Positions 52,886-62,237 of a DNA stretch of 64,000 nt are shown one piece after another; the stretch's first letter is position 1; each line of letters begins with the position of its first letter. Under the pieces are notes generated by a model that was not told where the DNA came from, made no database searches, and saw only the letters and a list, made by a program, of their open reading frames with translations. A program made the translations under genes and the position numbers. Source of the stretch: Celeribacter baekdonensis (GTDB taxonomy: Bacteria > Pseudomonadota > Alphaproteobacteria > Rhodobacterales > Rhodobacteraceae); contig NZ_FNBL01000003.1 of NCBI RefSeq assembly GCF_900102315.1, positions 186,001 through 250,000 of the forward strand, read 5' to 3'.

Positions 52886-53684
52886 CACGACCCCGAACGC
52901 GACCCCCAGCGTCGCCTATCAAAACTGGGCCGCACGTCAGGGCCGCGCCCGTCGCAAAGTGATCGTCGGGCGCCTGCTTTTGCTGTTGGGCTTTTTGGCC
53001 CTGTGGGAATATGCGCCGCGCAACGGCATGGTGAATCCGATGCTCACCAGTTACCCAAGCGCCGTTTGGGACGGGTTTTGGGACCTGATTGCGCAGGGCA
53101 AACTGGGGCTTCATATTGGCGTCACGCTGATGGAGGTGATGATCAGCTTTGCCATCGCCATGATCCTCGGCACGGCAATCGCCATCTGCCTGTGGTTGTC
53201 GCCGATGTTGGAGCGGGTGCTCGACCCCTTTTTGGTGGTGCTCAACGCCTTGCCAAAAATCGCCTTGGTGCCGATCTTTTACATCTGGTTGGGGCCGACC
53301 GGGTCGATCTATGCCGTGGCCATTGCCGTGGCTTTGTTCATCACGATCCTGATGCTCTACACCGGGTTCAACCAAAGCGATCCAAACAAGATCAAACTGG
53401 CGAAAACCCTTGGGGCAGGGCAGGTGCAAATCCTGACCAAGGTGATTTTGCCCGGCAATGTTCACACCTTCATGGCGACGTTGAAAGCCAATGTCGGCCT
53501 GAGCCTTGTGGGGGTGATTGTGGGGGAATTTCAGGCGTCCAAAGCCGGTCTTGGCTATTTGATCGTCTACGGCAGCCAGATTTTTCGCATGGATATGGTG
53601 ATGGCGGCCATTGTGATCCTCAGTCTGATTTCCGTTGGCATCTATCTGATCGTGCAAAAAGCGGAAGCCATACTCACCCGTTGA
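52878..53684 (+). CDS. NitT/TauT-type ABC transporter permease
   Basis: A 268-aa permease with about six helices. The coupling segment LPKIALVPIFYIWLGPTGSIYAVAI and the LAKTLGAGQVQILTKVILPG loop are diagnostic for SsuC/TauC-like proteins. ATG at 52878 overlaps the ATPase end. The N-terminal ~35 residues are polar and basic before the first helix. It ends the importer operon, and the XdhC gene converges on it 84 bases further. Confidence 0.93.
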   Translation: MADTTPNATPSVAYQNWAARQGRARRKVIVGRLLLLLGFLALWEYAPRNGMVNPMLTSYPSAVWDGFWDLIAQGKLGLHIGVTLMEVMISFAIAMILGTAIAICLWLSPMLERVLDPFLVVLNALPKIALVPIFYIWLGPTGSIYAVAIAVALFITILMLYTGFNQSDPNKIKLAKTLGAGQVQILTKVILPGNVHTFMATLKANVGLSLVGVIVGEFQASKAGLGYLIVYGSQIFRMDMVMAAIVILSLISVGIYLIVQKAEAILTR

Positions 53685-53767
53685 AATATCTCACTGAACT
53701 GCACCATGGAGGGGCGCGGGGGCATGTTTCATCCCTCGCGTTCCCACTGACCCAAATTGTGTCTGTC

Positions 53768-54712
53768 CTAAGCCCGTTTGCTCAAGATCTCGGCCAGAAC
53801 CGACACCGCGAGCGAAGACGCATTGCGCGCGGGTCCAAAGAGACCGATTGGACCATGAAGCCGCTCCATCGCGATCTGGTCTAACCCCGCAGTGGCGAGG
53901 CCTTGCCGCCGCCGGTGTTGTGTCTGTCTGCCGCCGAGACAGCCGACATAAAACGCCTCACTCAACAGCGCCTGCGTCAGCAGCGGCTCGTCATCCTCCG
54001 CACTATGGTGCAGAAACGCGATGGCGGTGTGGGCGTCGATCTCGCCCAACCCGTGCCGCCCATCCCGCCTTGCGATGTCCACATCCGCAGCCTGCGCCAC
54101 CCGGATCAGCGCCTCCGCCTCAAGGCTCTCGCCCATGACGACGATCCGCACGGACGGGGTGAAATGGGTCACAAACCGCGCGTCATGCCATCCGGTCTGG
54201 GCGTTGCTCGGCTGGGCCATCAACCGCGCATTGTCTTTGTCATAGACCAGCGTCGCGGGGTGACGGCTTGCCAGCTGTGCCAAGACGGCGCGGATCGGTG
54301 CCCCGTCGCGCAGCACATGCACCAATAGGTCAAGCCCACCACCACAGGGCAGGGCGATGTCGAAAAACGGCGATCCCTTGCCAAAGCGTATCAGGCGATC
54401 CTGGCCGGTCTGAAGGGCGGACAAGGCCTCCGTCGCAACGGCGGCTTCAATGCACCCGCCCGAGACGTAGCCACAATACACGCCGTCTTCACGCACCGCC
54501 ATGATCGTGCCTAAGCTGCGTGAGGCGCTGCCCTCGATCCCGACCAAAAGCACCAAGGCCGCGGCCTGACCCGCCTCCATCGCCTGTCGAAGAAAGTCCA
54601 ACACATGCCTAGGGCGATCCGTTTTCTGCGGACAAAACGGCAGCCTGTCCGCGACCGAACCCGGTGTCGGCGCGAGGGGGTCGTCCTGTGGGCGGGGCAC
54701 TGGTGCTTCCAT
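53768..54712 (-). CDS. xdhC: XdhC-type molybdenum cofactor insertion protein
   Basis: A 314-aa XdhC/CoxI-family protein that binds and sulfurates molybdenum cofactor for insertion into xanthine-dehydrogenase-like enzymes. The N-terminal domain has GSASRSLGTIMAVREDG and the Cys-containing YVSGGCIEAAV. The C-terminal Rossmann-like domain has VVMGESLEAEALIRVA and YVGCLGGRQTQHRRRQGL. Last gene in the molybdenum-hydroxylase operon, 18 bases after the large subunit. It starts with a proline-rich stretch of ~30 residues of unclear use. Confidence 0.9.
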   Translation of the reverse strand: MEAPVPRPQDDPLAPTPGSVADRLPFCPQKTDRPRHVLDFLRQAMEAGQAAALVLLVGIEGSASRSLGTIMAVREDGVYCGYVSGGCIEAAVATEALSALQTGQDRLIRFGKGSPFFDIALPCGGGLDLLVHVLRDGAPIRAVLAQLASRHPATLVYDKDNARLMAQPSNAQTGWHDARFVTHFTPSVRIVVMGESLEAEALIRVAQAADVDIARRDGRHGLGEIDAHTAIAFLHHSAEDDEPLLTQALLSEAFYVGCLGGRQTQHRRRQGLATAGLDQIAMERLHGPIGLFGPARNASSLAVSVLAEILSKRA

Positions 54713-54730
54713 GTTTCGCGCGCTCTCAGA

Positions 54731-57097
54731 TCACTTTGAAAAGGCAATCGTATTCTCATGCCAATGGCGCGACAGATGCGACAGGTCGACACCTGAACTG
54801 AGACCGTCGATCAACCCCAACACCCGAGGCGCGGTCAGAGGCAGCGCGTTCACCGGGGTTCCGATGGCATTGGCCACAGCGCAGGCAAGGGTTGCACCCA
54901 CGTTCAAAATTGGCACTTCGCCCGCGCCTTTCGTGCCCAAAGGCCCACAAGACGGCGCGCCCTCATAGAGGTGATAGTCGATCGGCAGGGTGTCGAGCGC
55001 GGTCGGAATGCGGTAGGAGGAAAAGCAGGTCTGATCAAACGCGCCCTCTGCATTGATCGTGATTTCCTCATGTAATGCGTAGCCAATGCCCTGCGTGACC
55101 CCACCCTGAATTTGACCATGGATCGCACGTGGATTCAGCGCCCGACCTACGTCTTGGATGACGCGGTAGGCGAGGATCTCGACCTTGCCGGTATCCGGGT
55201 CCACCGCCACGTCGCAATCATGGACGGCAAACACCGGAATATCTATCGCATCAATGAAATGCCCCGCGGCACATCCCGGCATCGCGGCAATGCCCGGCGC
55301 GGTAAACGCCCCGCTGCCAGAAACAGGTCCGTGTTCCAACTCTGCCTGTGCGATCACGGTTTGAATGGAGGTGCCAGAGCCGGGTCGGCCGCGGATTTCC
55401 ACCCGGCCTTGGGTGAGCACCAAATCATCCTGCGGTGTTTGCAACATTTGGCTGGCGACCGCCAAAAGTTTGGACCGGACCTCGGCGCAGGCCTCTTGGC
55501 TGGCCGCGCCGATCGACACCGTCGTGCGCCCGCCGCCCACGCCCAGATCGCGCCCGGAGGCATCCGTATCCGCGGTTTTGACGATGACCGCATCCGGGTG
55601 AATGCCCAGATTGGCCGCCACGATTTGTGGCAAGGATTGCACCATCGTGCCCGACCCGATTTCGACGCCAGAGGTGACCAAAGTGGCGCTGCCATCGACG
55701 TTGAGATGGACCGTGGCGCTTGAAGGGCCGACAAAAATGAACCATGTGCCAACGGTGGTGGCGCGCCCGTAAAGCCGCCCATCGGGGCCTTTTTTCGCGC
55801 GCTCATGTGGCCCATAGGTGTCGATGGCCAAATCCAACATCGGCCGAAGAACATCGCCCTCAAACACCTGCCCCGTCGCGCCAATATCACCATGACCCAC
55901 CACGTTGCGCCGCCGAAAGGTGAGCGGGTCCATGCCAATGGCTTTGCAGATTTCGTCAGTGTGACATTCAAGCGCAAAGGTGTTGTACACGCCGTTGCAG
56001 GCGCGAAAGGCCCCATTGGGGGGCGTGTTGGTATAGACCGCTTGGCTGGCGATTTTCACCGATCCAAGCCGGTAGTTGCCGCCCAGCGTATGCGCCGTCA
56101 TTGTGGTGAGGAACACTTGCTCGCCGCCATAGGCACCGCAATCCATCAACACCGTGGCTTCGCGCCCGACAATGTCGCCCTCTGGTGTCACCGCAGACCG
56201 GATCAGGATGTCGGCGTTTTCGCGGCTCAAACAGGTCATTTGCTCTTCGCGGCGGGAGTTCACCAGCGACACTTTGCGCCCGGTCTTGCGCGCCAAAATG
56301 GCGGCGAACGGTTCCAGAGAACAATCGAATTTCAACCCAAACCCGCCGCCAACGGCGGGCACGGTGACATGCACCGCCGCTTCGGGCACGCCCAAAACCT
56401 TGGCCGTCACATGACGCACGGTCCATGGCACTTGGGTCGAGGTGTGAATGTGAAACCGCCCGTCGTCATAGGAGGCGACCACAGCACGCGGTTCAAACGG
56501 CACATGGCTTTGGCGTCCGACCCGATATGTGCCCTCCACAATGGTCACATCGTCTCGGGCAAAGGCCGCATCGGTGTCGCCGCGCACCACCGTGGCCTCC
56601 CACGCCACATTGCCGCCGCGTGCCGCGCCCTCGCGCAAAATCTCATATGTCGCCCAATCGGGGTGGATCAATGGCGCGTCTTTGGCCAGCGCCTCCGCCA
56701 TGGTCAAAACAGGCGCTATTGGGTCGATCTCGACCAGAATGGCGGCGGCTGCGGCGCGCGCTTGGGCCACGGTGGTCGCGGCCACAACGGCCAGAGGTTC
56801 GCCATGATAGCGCACCACGTCTTTTGCAAACAGCGGATGGTCGGCGATGCCGATCCCATGCAGACCGGGCGCGTCCTCATGTGTTGCAATCGCCTTGACC
56901 CCCGGCATGGACAGCGCGGGGGTGACGTCGATTTTAACGATCCGTCCCGATGCGACCTCTGAACGGCGCGCGGCGGCGTGCAACGTGCCGTGGCCGCCGT
57001 CGTCGACGGTATAGCGGGTGCGTCCCAGAAGTTTGTCCTTTGCATCCCGCCGAGGCAGGTTCATCACAGCATTATTGGGAGGGTAGGGCAGTGTCAT
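54731..57097 (-). CDS. molybdenum hydroxylase large subunit (xanthine dehydrogenase/CoxL-like)
   Basis: A 788-aa molybdopterin subunit. Family parts in order: the aldehyde-oxidase a/b-hammerhead domain (DKLLGRTRYTVDDGGHGTLHAA), Mo-cofactor contacts (VGGGFGLKFDCSLEP, AFRACNGVYNTFALE, GVEIGSGTMVQSLPQIVA, GVGGGRTTVSIGA) and the catalytic base in GTKGAGEVP near the end. It hydroxylates a heterocycle or aldehyde using water. The start at 57097 overlaps the small-subunit stop (ATGA). The AFRACNG segment departs from the usual AFRGFG/AYRGAG, so the substrate may not be purine or CO. The enzyme group is otherwise intact. Confidence 0.93.
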   Translation of the reverse strand: MTLPYPPNNAVMNLPRRDAKDKLLGRTRYTVDDGGHGTLHAAARRSEVASGRIVKIDVTPALSMPGVKAIATHEDAPGLHGIGIADHPLFAKDVVRYHGEPLAVVAATTVAQARAAAAAILVEIDPIAPVLTMAEALAKDAPLIHPDWATYEILREGAARGGNVAWEATVVRGDTDAAFARDDVTIVEGTYRVGRQSHVPFEPRAVVASYDDGRFHIHTSTQVPWTVRHVTAKVLGVPEAAVHVTVPAVGGGFGLKFDCSLEPFAAILARKTGRKVSLVNSRREEQMTCLSRENADILIRSAVTPEGDIVGREATVLMDCGAYGGEQVFLTTMTAHTLGGNYRLGSVKIASQAVYTNTPPNGAFRACNGVYNTFALECHTDEICKAIGMDPLTFRRRNVVGHGDIGATGQVFEGDVLRPMLDLAIDTYGPHERAKKGPDGRLYGRATTVGTWFIFVGPSSATVHLNVDGSATLVTSGVEIGSGTMVQSLPQIVAANLGIHPDAVIVKTADTDASGRDLGVGGGRTTVSIGAASQEACAEVRSKLLAVASQMLQTPQDDLVLTQGRVEIRGRPGSGTSIQTVIAQAELEHGPVSGSGAFTAPGIAAMPGCAAGHFIDAIDIPVFAVHDCDVAVDPDTGKVEILAYRVIQDVGRALNPRAIHGQIQGGVTQGIGYALHEEITINAEGAFDQTCFSSYRIPTALDTLPIDYHLYEGAPSCGPLGTKGAGEVPILNVGATLACAVANAIGTPVNALPLTAPRVLGLIDGLSSGVDLSHLSRHWHENTIAFSK

Positions 57098-57579
57098 GGG
57101 CACACCTCGTCCGCTGATCCAAAACCGTCTGCGCCAAGCGAGATGAGCGCATCTATAATGCGTTCGTAGCCGGTGCAGCGGCAGATGTTTCCGGTCATGG
57201 CCGATTTGAGTTCGGCGCGCGTGGGCGACGGATTTTCCGCCATGAAATGCGTCATCGAAAGCACCATGCCGGGGAAACACATGCCGCATTGCACGACATC
57301 GTATTCCAAAAACGCCTTTTGAACCGCAGTCAGGGTCTCAATGTTGGACACCCCTTCGATCGTGGTGATCTCAGCCCCGGCAAGGCTCCCGACGGGCAGC
57401 AGGCAGGACACTTTCGGTACGCCGTCGATTTGAACCGTACAGGCGCCACAAAAGCCTTCGCCACAGACATCCTTGGTCCCGGTGAGGTGTAGATCTTCGC
57501 GCAGGACCTCAAGCAAGGATCGGCGCGGATCGCCGTGATAGGGAACCGGGTCGCCATTGATCATCAAAGTCAGCATCAT
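57094..57579 (-). CDS. molybdenum hydroxylase 2Fe-2S subunit
   Basis: A 161-aa subunit with both iron-sulfur clusters: the ferredoxin-like CGEGFCGAC...C in the first half and the helical QCGMCFPGM...CRCTGY in the second. It passes electrons from the molybdenum site to the FAD subunit. Overlaps by four bases with both the upstream FAD gene and the downstream large subunit indicate coupled translation. The C-terminal tail past TGYERIIDAL is short. Confidence 0.95.
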   Translation of the reverse strand: MMLTLMINGDPVPYHGDPRRSLLEVLREDLHLTGTKDVCGEGFCGACTVQIDGVPKVSCLLPVGSLAGAEITTIEGVSNIETLTAVQKAFLEYDVVQCGMCFPGMVLSMTHFMAENPSPTRAELKSAMTGNICRCTGYERIIDALISLGADGFGSADEVCP

Positions 57580-58460
57580 CGCCCGGCTCCTTGTTCTGTC
57601 CGTGACATGTCAGAGAAGGCCCGTGCCACCAAAGCGGGCAACACCCGCAGGCGATACCAACCTTGGCCATCCACCGCGTCACGGCCCACAAAGTCCTGTG
57701 AGGCGCGCAAGGCGGCGTGGGTGCGGATGCTGTCGGACGTCATCGTTTGCCCTTCGCAAAGCGCTTCCAAAGCCCGCCAGCGTCGTGCGCGTTTTTCCAC
57801 AGAGCCCACAGCAATCCGCAAATCTCGTAGTGCGCCGTCGGGGGTTATCACCGCCGAAAGGCTGACCACCGCAAGCGGATAGTCCCCGGCTTGTCGTTGC
57901 ATCAAACGGACATGGGCCGAGCGCGCTGCCGTGCGGGGCACGGTGACACGCAGGAGGATATGGGGCCGGTCGACAGGGGTGTTGAGGTAGTCCTCAAGCG
58001 ACAGGGTCTGGCGGCCCGAGGAGGTTTCAAGGTCCACCTCTGCGTTCAGTGCCAGAAGGGCCGGGGCCAAATCGGCAGAGTAAAAATCCCGCGTACACAG
58101 GTTGCCACCCAAAGTGGCCATGCGGCGGATGGCGGGGGTCGCGGATTTGCCCGCCGCCGTGGCGAGCGCCGCCAGATCGGGCGCGCCTGTTATAGCGTCG
58201 CAGAGGTCCTGATGGGTCACCATAGAGCCTGCAACCAGCGTCTGGGCATCCAGTGAGATGTCGGTGAGGTCTGGTATATTTGCCAGCGACACAAAGGTCC
58301 GGTCGCGCGCCTCGCGCATGACCCATGTGCCGCCGGCCATCACGGTTGCCGTCTCTCCCAAACGTGTCAGGATGTCGAGCGCCTGCGAAACGCGGGTCAC
58401 TGAGATCAGGCCGTCCTGTGATATCACCATCATCTCCATCGCCTTTTTAAGAGGGACCAT
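57576..58460 (-). CDS. molybdenum hydroxylase FAD-binding subunit
   Basis: A ~294-aa CoxM/XdhB-like subunit. FAD-contact motifs are AGGTWVMREARDR (variant of AGGTDL) and the TLGGNLCTRDFYSADLAP segment (variant of TxGGN). A C-terminal CO-dehydrogenase-flavoprotein domain follows. Replacement of the usual GNxxxxSPxGD by GNLCTRDFYSAD is notable but conservative for some nicotinate-type enzymes. Start is uncertain: ATG at 58460 or 58433. Coupled with the 2Fe-2S subunit. Confidence 0.9.
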   Translation of the reverse strand: MVPLKKAMEMMVISQDGLISVTRVSQALDILTRLGETATVMAGGTWVMREARDRTFVSLANIPDLTDISLDAQTLVAGSMVTHQDLCDAITGAPDLAALATAAGKSATPAIRRMATLGGNLCTRDFYSADLAPALLALNAEVDLETSSGRQTLSLEDYLNTPVDRPHILLRVTVPRTAARSAHVRLMQRQAGDYPLAVVSLSAVITPDGALRDLRIAVGSVEKRARRWRALEALCEGQTMTSDSIRTHAALRASQDFVGRDAVDGQGWYRLRVLPALVARAFSDMSRTEQGAGR

Positions 58461-58501
58461 CAAAGGGAGCGCGGGCCTGCGGCGGCCCGCACGAAGGGGT
58501 C

Positions 58502-59512
58502 TCAGCGACCGCGCATGATCATCCGGTAGCGCATCTGATCAAAGATCACCGCGAGGATCAAAAGTCCGCCCAAAAGCACCATCTGCATGTAGGAACTGAT
58601 CTGGGCGAGGTTCATGCCGTTTTGCACCATGACGATGAAAAACGCGCCCAGAACCACTGTCTGCACCTTGCCGATCCCGCCTCTGAGCGAGACGCCCGCG
58701 ATGACACAGGCGGCGATGGATTCAAGCGCCATTGAGCCGCCTAAATTGGCCTCGCCGCTTTCCACCCGCGCGGTCAGCAACAGCCCGGTCAGCGACGCGA
58801 TCAGCGAACAGAGAATGTACGACACCATCAAAGTGCGCTTGGTGTTGATGGCCGACAGATGCGCGGCCTTGATATTGCCGCCGACGGCATAAATCTGTGT
58901 GCCCAAAGGCGTGCGCGACATCACCAGCCACATCACCACGATACAGATCGCGGCGATAAACACCGGGACCGGCACGCCGAACCATTTGCCAAAGCCAAAC
59001 GTGTCGCCAAAGGCAAAGGGCAGGCCAGACACTGGCACGCCCCCGGTGAGAAACAGCGCAAGACCGGCCCCGACAGAGGAGACACCCAGCGTCATGATAA
59101 AGGGCGAGACCTCGAAATAAGCCACACCGACGCCATTGACGAGACCCACCATCAGGGCGGTGAACCCCCCCGCCGCGATCCCGATCACAATCGCCAACCA
59201 GATCGCATCGGGCATCACGCCCGCCGCCCATGTCATCGACACGGCGGAGACCACAGAAGTCAGCGCAATCGCGGTGCCAACCGACAAATCAAACCCGCCA
59301 GAGACCAAAACCAACATCTGTCCCAAGGAGACCAAAACCAGATAGACCGATTGCCGCGCCACATTGACGAGGTTTTGCCCGGTCAGGAATTTCGCGGACA
59401 TCAACGAGAAAACCACCAAAGCGATGGCCAAAAAGAACGGCAAGACGCCGACCCGCAAAAACAGTTTGCGCAGAACGCCGGATGTGTCAGCAGATGTGGG
59501 TGCAGTTGTCAT
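58502..59512 (-). CDS. ABC transporter permease, ribose/sugar (RbsC-like) type
   Basis: A 336-aa permease with about nine hydrophobic segments. The features FDLSVGTAIALTSVVSA, GLVNGVGVAYFEVSPFIMTLG and IYAVGGNIKAAHLSAINTKRTLM, with SIAACVIAGVSLRGGIG, mark the RbsC/BPD_transp_2 family. It overlaps the ATPase gene by four bases. In this operon the ligand is more likely a nucleoside, purine or heterocycle than a sugar, since the next genes downstream encode a molybdenum hydroxylase. Confidence 0.93.
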   Translation of the reverse strand: MTTAPTSADTSGVLRKLFLRVGVLPFFLAIALVVFSLMSAKFLTGQNLVNVARQSVYLVLVSLGQMLVLVSGGFDLSVGTAIALTSVVSAVSMTWAAGVMPDAIWLAIVIGIAAGGFTALMVGLVNGVGVAYFEVSPFIMTLGVSSVGAGLALFLTGGVPVSGLPFAFGDTFGFGKWFGVPVPVFIAAICIVVMWLVMSRTPLGTQIYAVGGNIKAAHLSAINTKRTLMVSYILCSLIASLTGLLLTARVESGEANLGGSMALESIAACVIAGVSLRGGIGKVQTVVLGAFFIVMVQNGMNLAQISSYMQMVLLGGLLILAVIFDQMRYRMIMRGR

Positions 59513-61005
59513 AGGGTCGGTTCACTTTCAACAAAGAAGTGTTTCAAAACAGTGTCCTCGGTGGCATCAGCCCGCGCCAATTCGGCGGTGACATGGCCAT
59601 GTGCAAAAACGAGGAGACGGTGAGACAGGTTGATCGCTTCGGGCAGATCGGAGGAGATTACGACCACGGCCTTGCCCGCCTCCGCCAGCGATTTGATCTT
59701 GAGATAAAGCGCGGCGCGGGTGCCCATATCGACGCCCACGGTCGGCTCATCAAAGATGTAAACATCGGCGTCCTGGCCAAAGGCCTTGCCAAACAACACC
59801 TTTTGTTGGTTGCCGCCCGAAAGCTGCGAGACATATTTGGCGCGATAATCATGGGGCAGTTCGACCCGATCCGCGATCTCGGCGACCCGTTCGCGCACCA
59901 CGCGCCAGTTGATCCATCCGCGCTTGGAGGCGGTGCCCGAGGTCACCACATTCAGCCCGAGATTGTCATGGGAGGTCTTGGCCAGATCGAGTCCTTCGGC
60001 CTTGCGATCCGGCGAGAGGTAATACAGCCCACGGCGGATGATCTCGCGGGTCGAAAGATGGGTGATGTCCTGGCCTTTGAGGATGACGGTGCCCGTTTGA
60101 TGCGCGGTCAGCCCCATCATGGCGCGGAAAAACCGCGATTTGCCACAGCCAACCAGCCCCGCCACACCCAAAACCTCACCCGCCCTCAGGCTCAGGCTGC
60201 TGGGGGCCACGCCGGGGGTCGAAAGCCCTTTGATTTCAAGAACGACCGCGCCGGGCGTGGTCGCAATCACCGGATAAATCTCCGCAATCGCGCGCCCGGT
60301 CATCATCTCGACCAAATGCGCCTCATCGGTATCCGTCATCGCGACCGTGCCGATTTTGGCACCATCGCGCAGGACCGTGACCCGATCCGCGATGCGGGCA
60401 AATTCCTGCATCCGGTGGGAGATATAAACGATGCCAACGCCCTTGGCCTTTTGCTGTTTGATAAAGGCAAAGAGGTGATCGACCTCGCGGTCCGTCAGAG
60501 AGGCGGTCGGTTCATCCAAGATCAAGACCTTGAGATCGCCGTGAAACGCCTTGGCAATTTCGACCATCTGTTGCTGCGCACGCGACAGGGAGGTGACCTG
60601 CGCGGTGGGCGAAAGCGCAAAGCCCAAAGTGTCGAAAATCTCTTGTGCGCGCCTGCGCATTTCGCCGTGATCAATCAAAAATCCGGCACGTGGTTCTTGG
60701 CCCAGAAACATGTTTTCGGCCACGGTCAGTGTCGGGATCAGCGAAAATTCCTGAAACACGGTATAGACGCCATGGGATTTGGCGCGCGCCACCGTGTCGA
60801 AATTCATCGCATGACCGTCAAGGTAAATCGTGCCCTCGGAGGGCGATGTGGCACCCGCGAGCATGGAAATCAGTGTCGATTTCCCCGCGCCATTTTCGCC
60901 AAACAACACATGAACCTCGCCTGCATTCAGGTCAAAATCCACCGCATTGAGGGCGCGCACGCCGGGGTAGTCCTTGGTCAATCCGTGGGTGGAGAGTAGG
61001 GGCAT
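59509..61005 (-). CDS. ABC transporter ATP-binding protein, RbsA-like double ATPase
   Basis: A 498-aa protein with two ATPase domains. The first has Walker A GENGAGKSTL and signature-like LSRAQQQMVEIAKA with Walker B VLILDEPTASL. The second has the degenerate P-loop GLVGCGKSRFF, signature LSGGNQQKVLFGKA and IFDEPTVGVD. This asymmetry is normal for RbsA/MglA-type transporters. It partners the RbsC-like permease and the TorT-like binding protein encoded on either side. Confidence 0.94.
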   Translation of the reverse strand: MPLLSTHGLTKDYPGVRALNAVDFDLNAGEVHVLFGENGAGKSTLISMLAGATSPSEGTIYLDGHAMNFDTVARAKSHGVYTVFQEFSLIPTLTVAENMFLGQEPRAGFLIDHGEMRRRAQEIFDTLGFALSPTAQVTSLSRAQQQMVEIAKAFHGDLKVLILDEPTASLTDREVDHLFAFIKQQKAKGVGIVYISHRMQEFARIADRVTVLRDGAKIGTVAMTDTDEAHLVEMMTGRAIAEIYPVIATTPGAVVLEIKGLSTPGVAPSSLSLRAGEVLGVAGLVGCGKSRFFRAMMGLTAHQTGTVILKGQDITHLSTREIIRRGLYYLSPDRKAEGLDLAKTSHDNLGLNVVTSGTASKRGWINWRVVRERVAEIADRVELPHDYRAKYVSQLSGGNQQKVLFGKAFGQDADVYIFDEPTVGVDMGTRAALYLKIKSLAEAGKAVVVISSDLPEAINLSHRLLVFAHGHVTAELARADATEDTVLKHFFVESEPTL

Positions 61006-61031
61006 GGTCAGCCTCCAAATAGTGATGTGGA

Positions 61032-61051
61032 CCGGGACACATCTGCCCCGG
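61032..61051 (-). other. small hairpin between binding-protein and ATPase genes
   Basis: CCGGG (61032-61036) pairs with CCCGG (61047-61051) on the transcript, lying just after the abundant binding-protein gene. Such hairpins often protect or attenuate the mRNA. The sequence itself shows only the short stem. Confidence 0.3.
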
Positions 61052-61072
61052 CCCGAGATCAGAGATCAGCCG

Positions 61073-62137
61073 TTATTCGACGGAGAACACCGGGCGGAAC
61101 CCATCCGGCGGCAAGATCGCGTCGCGCGCGACCGAGCCGATCGTGTCGCCATCGACGACAAAGATTTTCGGCCCCACATGTTTGATGTACTCCTTGCCTT
61201 CGATGAGGCGCACGGCCTGATCCACGGCAATCCGGCCCTGAATGACCATCGAATCCGCCGGGGCGGCGGCGATCATGCCGCGTTGGATGCCGGTGTAGAC
61301 GCCGGGGGTCATGTAAAACGCCAAAAGACCGATTTCATCGCTGAGGCCGCGTTCGCGCAACAGACCCTGTGCGGCTTCGGCGGTGACCGCCGTGCCCGCG
61401 AGGTATTTGACCTCGGGGTTGGATTGCAAAACGTCTTCGACCAGCTTGAGCTGTGCCTCTTTGCCGGTGTCGCCATAGCGCGGTTCCAACACTTCAACAG
61501 CGGAGCCTTCGATGGCGGTCATAAAGCCGGTGTTGGCGGCCTCAACCCAACCGGCACCGGCCGGTCCGGGGAACCAACCGACCTGAACCGGGTCGGTGCC
61601 CGCGGGGTGTTTGTCCGCCAGATATTTGCCGGTTTCAAAGCCCATCGTGTAGAAAGACACCAAGGATTTGGCGGAAATGTCCGGCGAGGACACACCGTTG
61701 ATCACGTCGATCACCGGGATGCCTTTGGCAGCCACTTCGGAGATGACGCTGTTGAGACCGTCATAGGAAATCGCCCCGATGATCACCGCATCCGCCCCTG
61801 AGGCGACGCAATCTTCGATCTGGCTGACCTGTTTTGACAGTTCGGTATAGCCGCCCGCCTCAACAAGGTTCATTTTGACGCCAAGGCGTTTGGCTTCTTC
61901 GGCCACGCCGTAATCGACACCCAGCCAATAGGCGTCTTTCATATGCGGGAAAGACACGCAGATGTTGTAGGCTTCATCGGCTTTTTCAAGCGCTTCATAG
62001 GTCACCGGGGTGGCGGTGCCATCGGTGGAAAAGGCGGGGGTCACCTCTTCGGCCTCATAGGGATACCACGCATCGGCAAGCGCCGGGGTGGTGAGCATGG
62101 CGGCAAAGGCCACGCTGGTCAAAAGGGCATGTTTCAT
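61073..62137 (-). CDS. periplasmic sugar-type binding protein, TorT-like
   Basis: A 354-aa exported protein (Sec leader ending TPALAD) of the type I periplasmic-binding fold (Peripla_BP_4). WYPYEAEEVTPAFSTDG at the mature N-terminus and ICVSFPHMKDAYWLGVDYGVAEEAKRLGVKM resemble TorT, the TMAO-sensing partner. Here it precedes RbsA- and RbsC-like genes, so it acts as the importer's binding protein. Ligand unknown. Adjacent 5-oxoprolinase-type and molybdenum-hydroxylase genes suggest a nitrogen-containing compound. Confidence 0.9.
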   Translation of the reverse strand: MKHALLTSVAFAAMLTTPALADAWYPYEAEEVTPAFSTDGTATPVTYEALEKADEAYNICVSFPHMKDAYWLGVDYGVAEEAKRLGVKMNLVEAGGYTELSKQVSQIEDCVASGADAVIIGAISYDGLNSVISEVAAKGIPVIDVINGVSSPDISAKSLVSFYTMGFETGKYLADKHPAGTDPVQVGWFPGPAGAGWVEAANTGFMTAIEGSAVEVLEPRYGDTGKEAQLKLVEDVLQSNPEVKYLAGTAVTAEAAQGLLRERGLSDEIGLLAFYMTPGVYTGIQRGMIAAAPADSMVIQGRIAVDQAVRLIEGKEYIKHVGPKIFVVDGDTIGSVARDAILPPDGFRPVFSVE

Positions 62138-62237
62138 GGATCTGACTCCTTGTTGGGTCCATCAGTTGGAGATGCGGTCATTGCCGCGTTTTTATTATGA
62201 GAGATGGGAGCGGGCGCTCCCTGTCGGCATCAGGCCC

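Noticed and set aside
59539-60999. 486-codon plus-strand frame opposite the RbsA-like ATPase
   Set aside because: Exact antisense of a well-conserved two-domain ATPase. Composition is that of a shadow frame.
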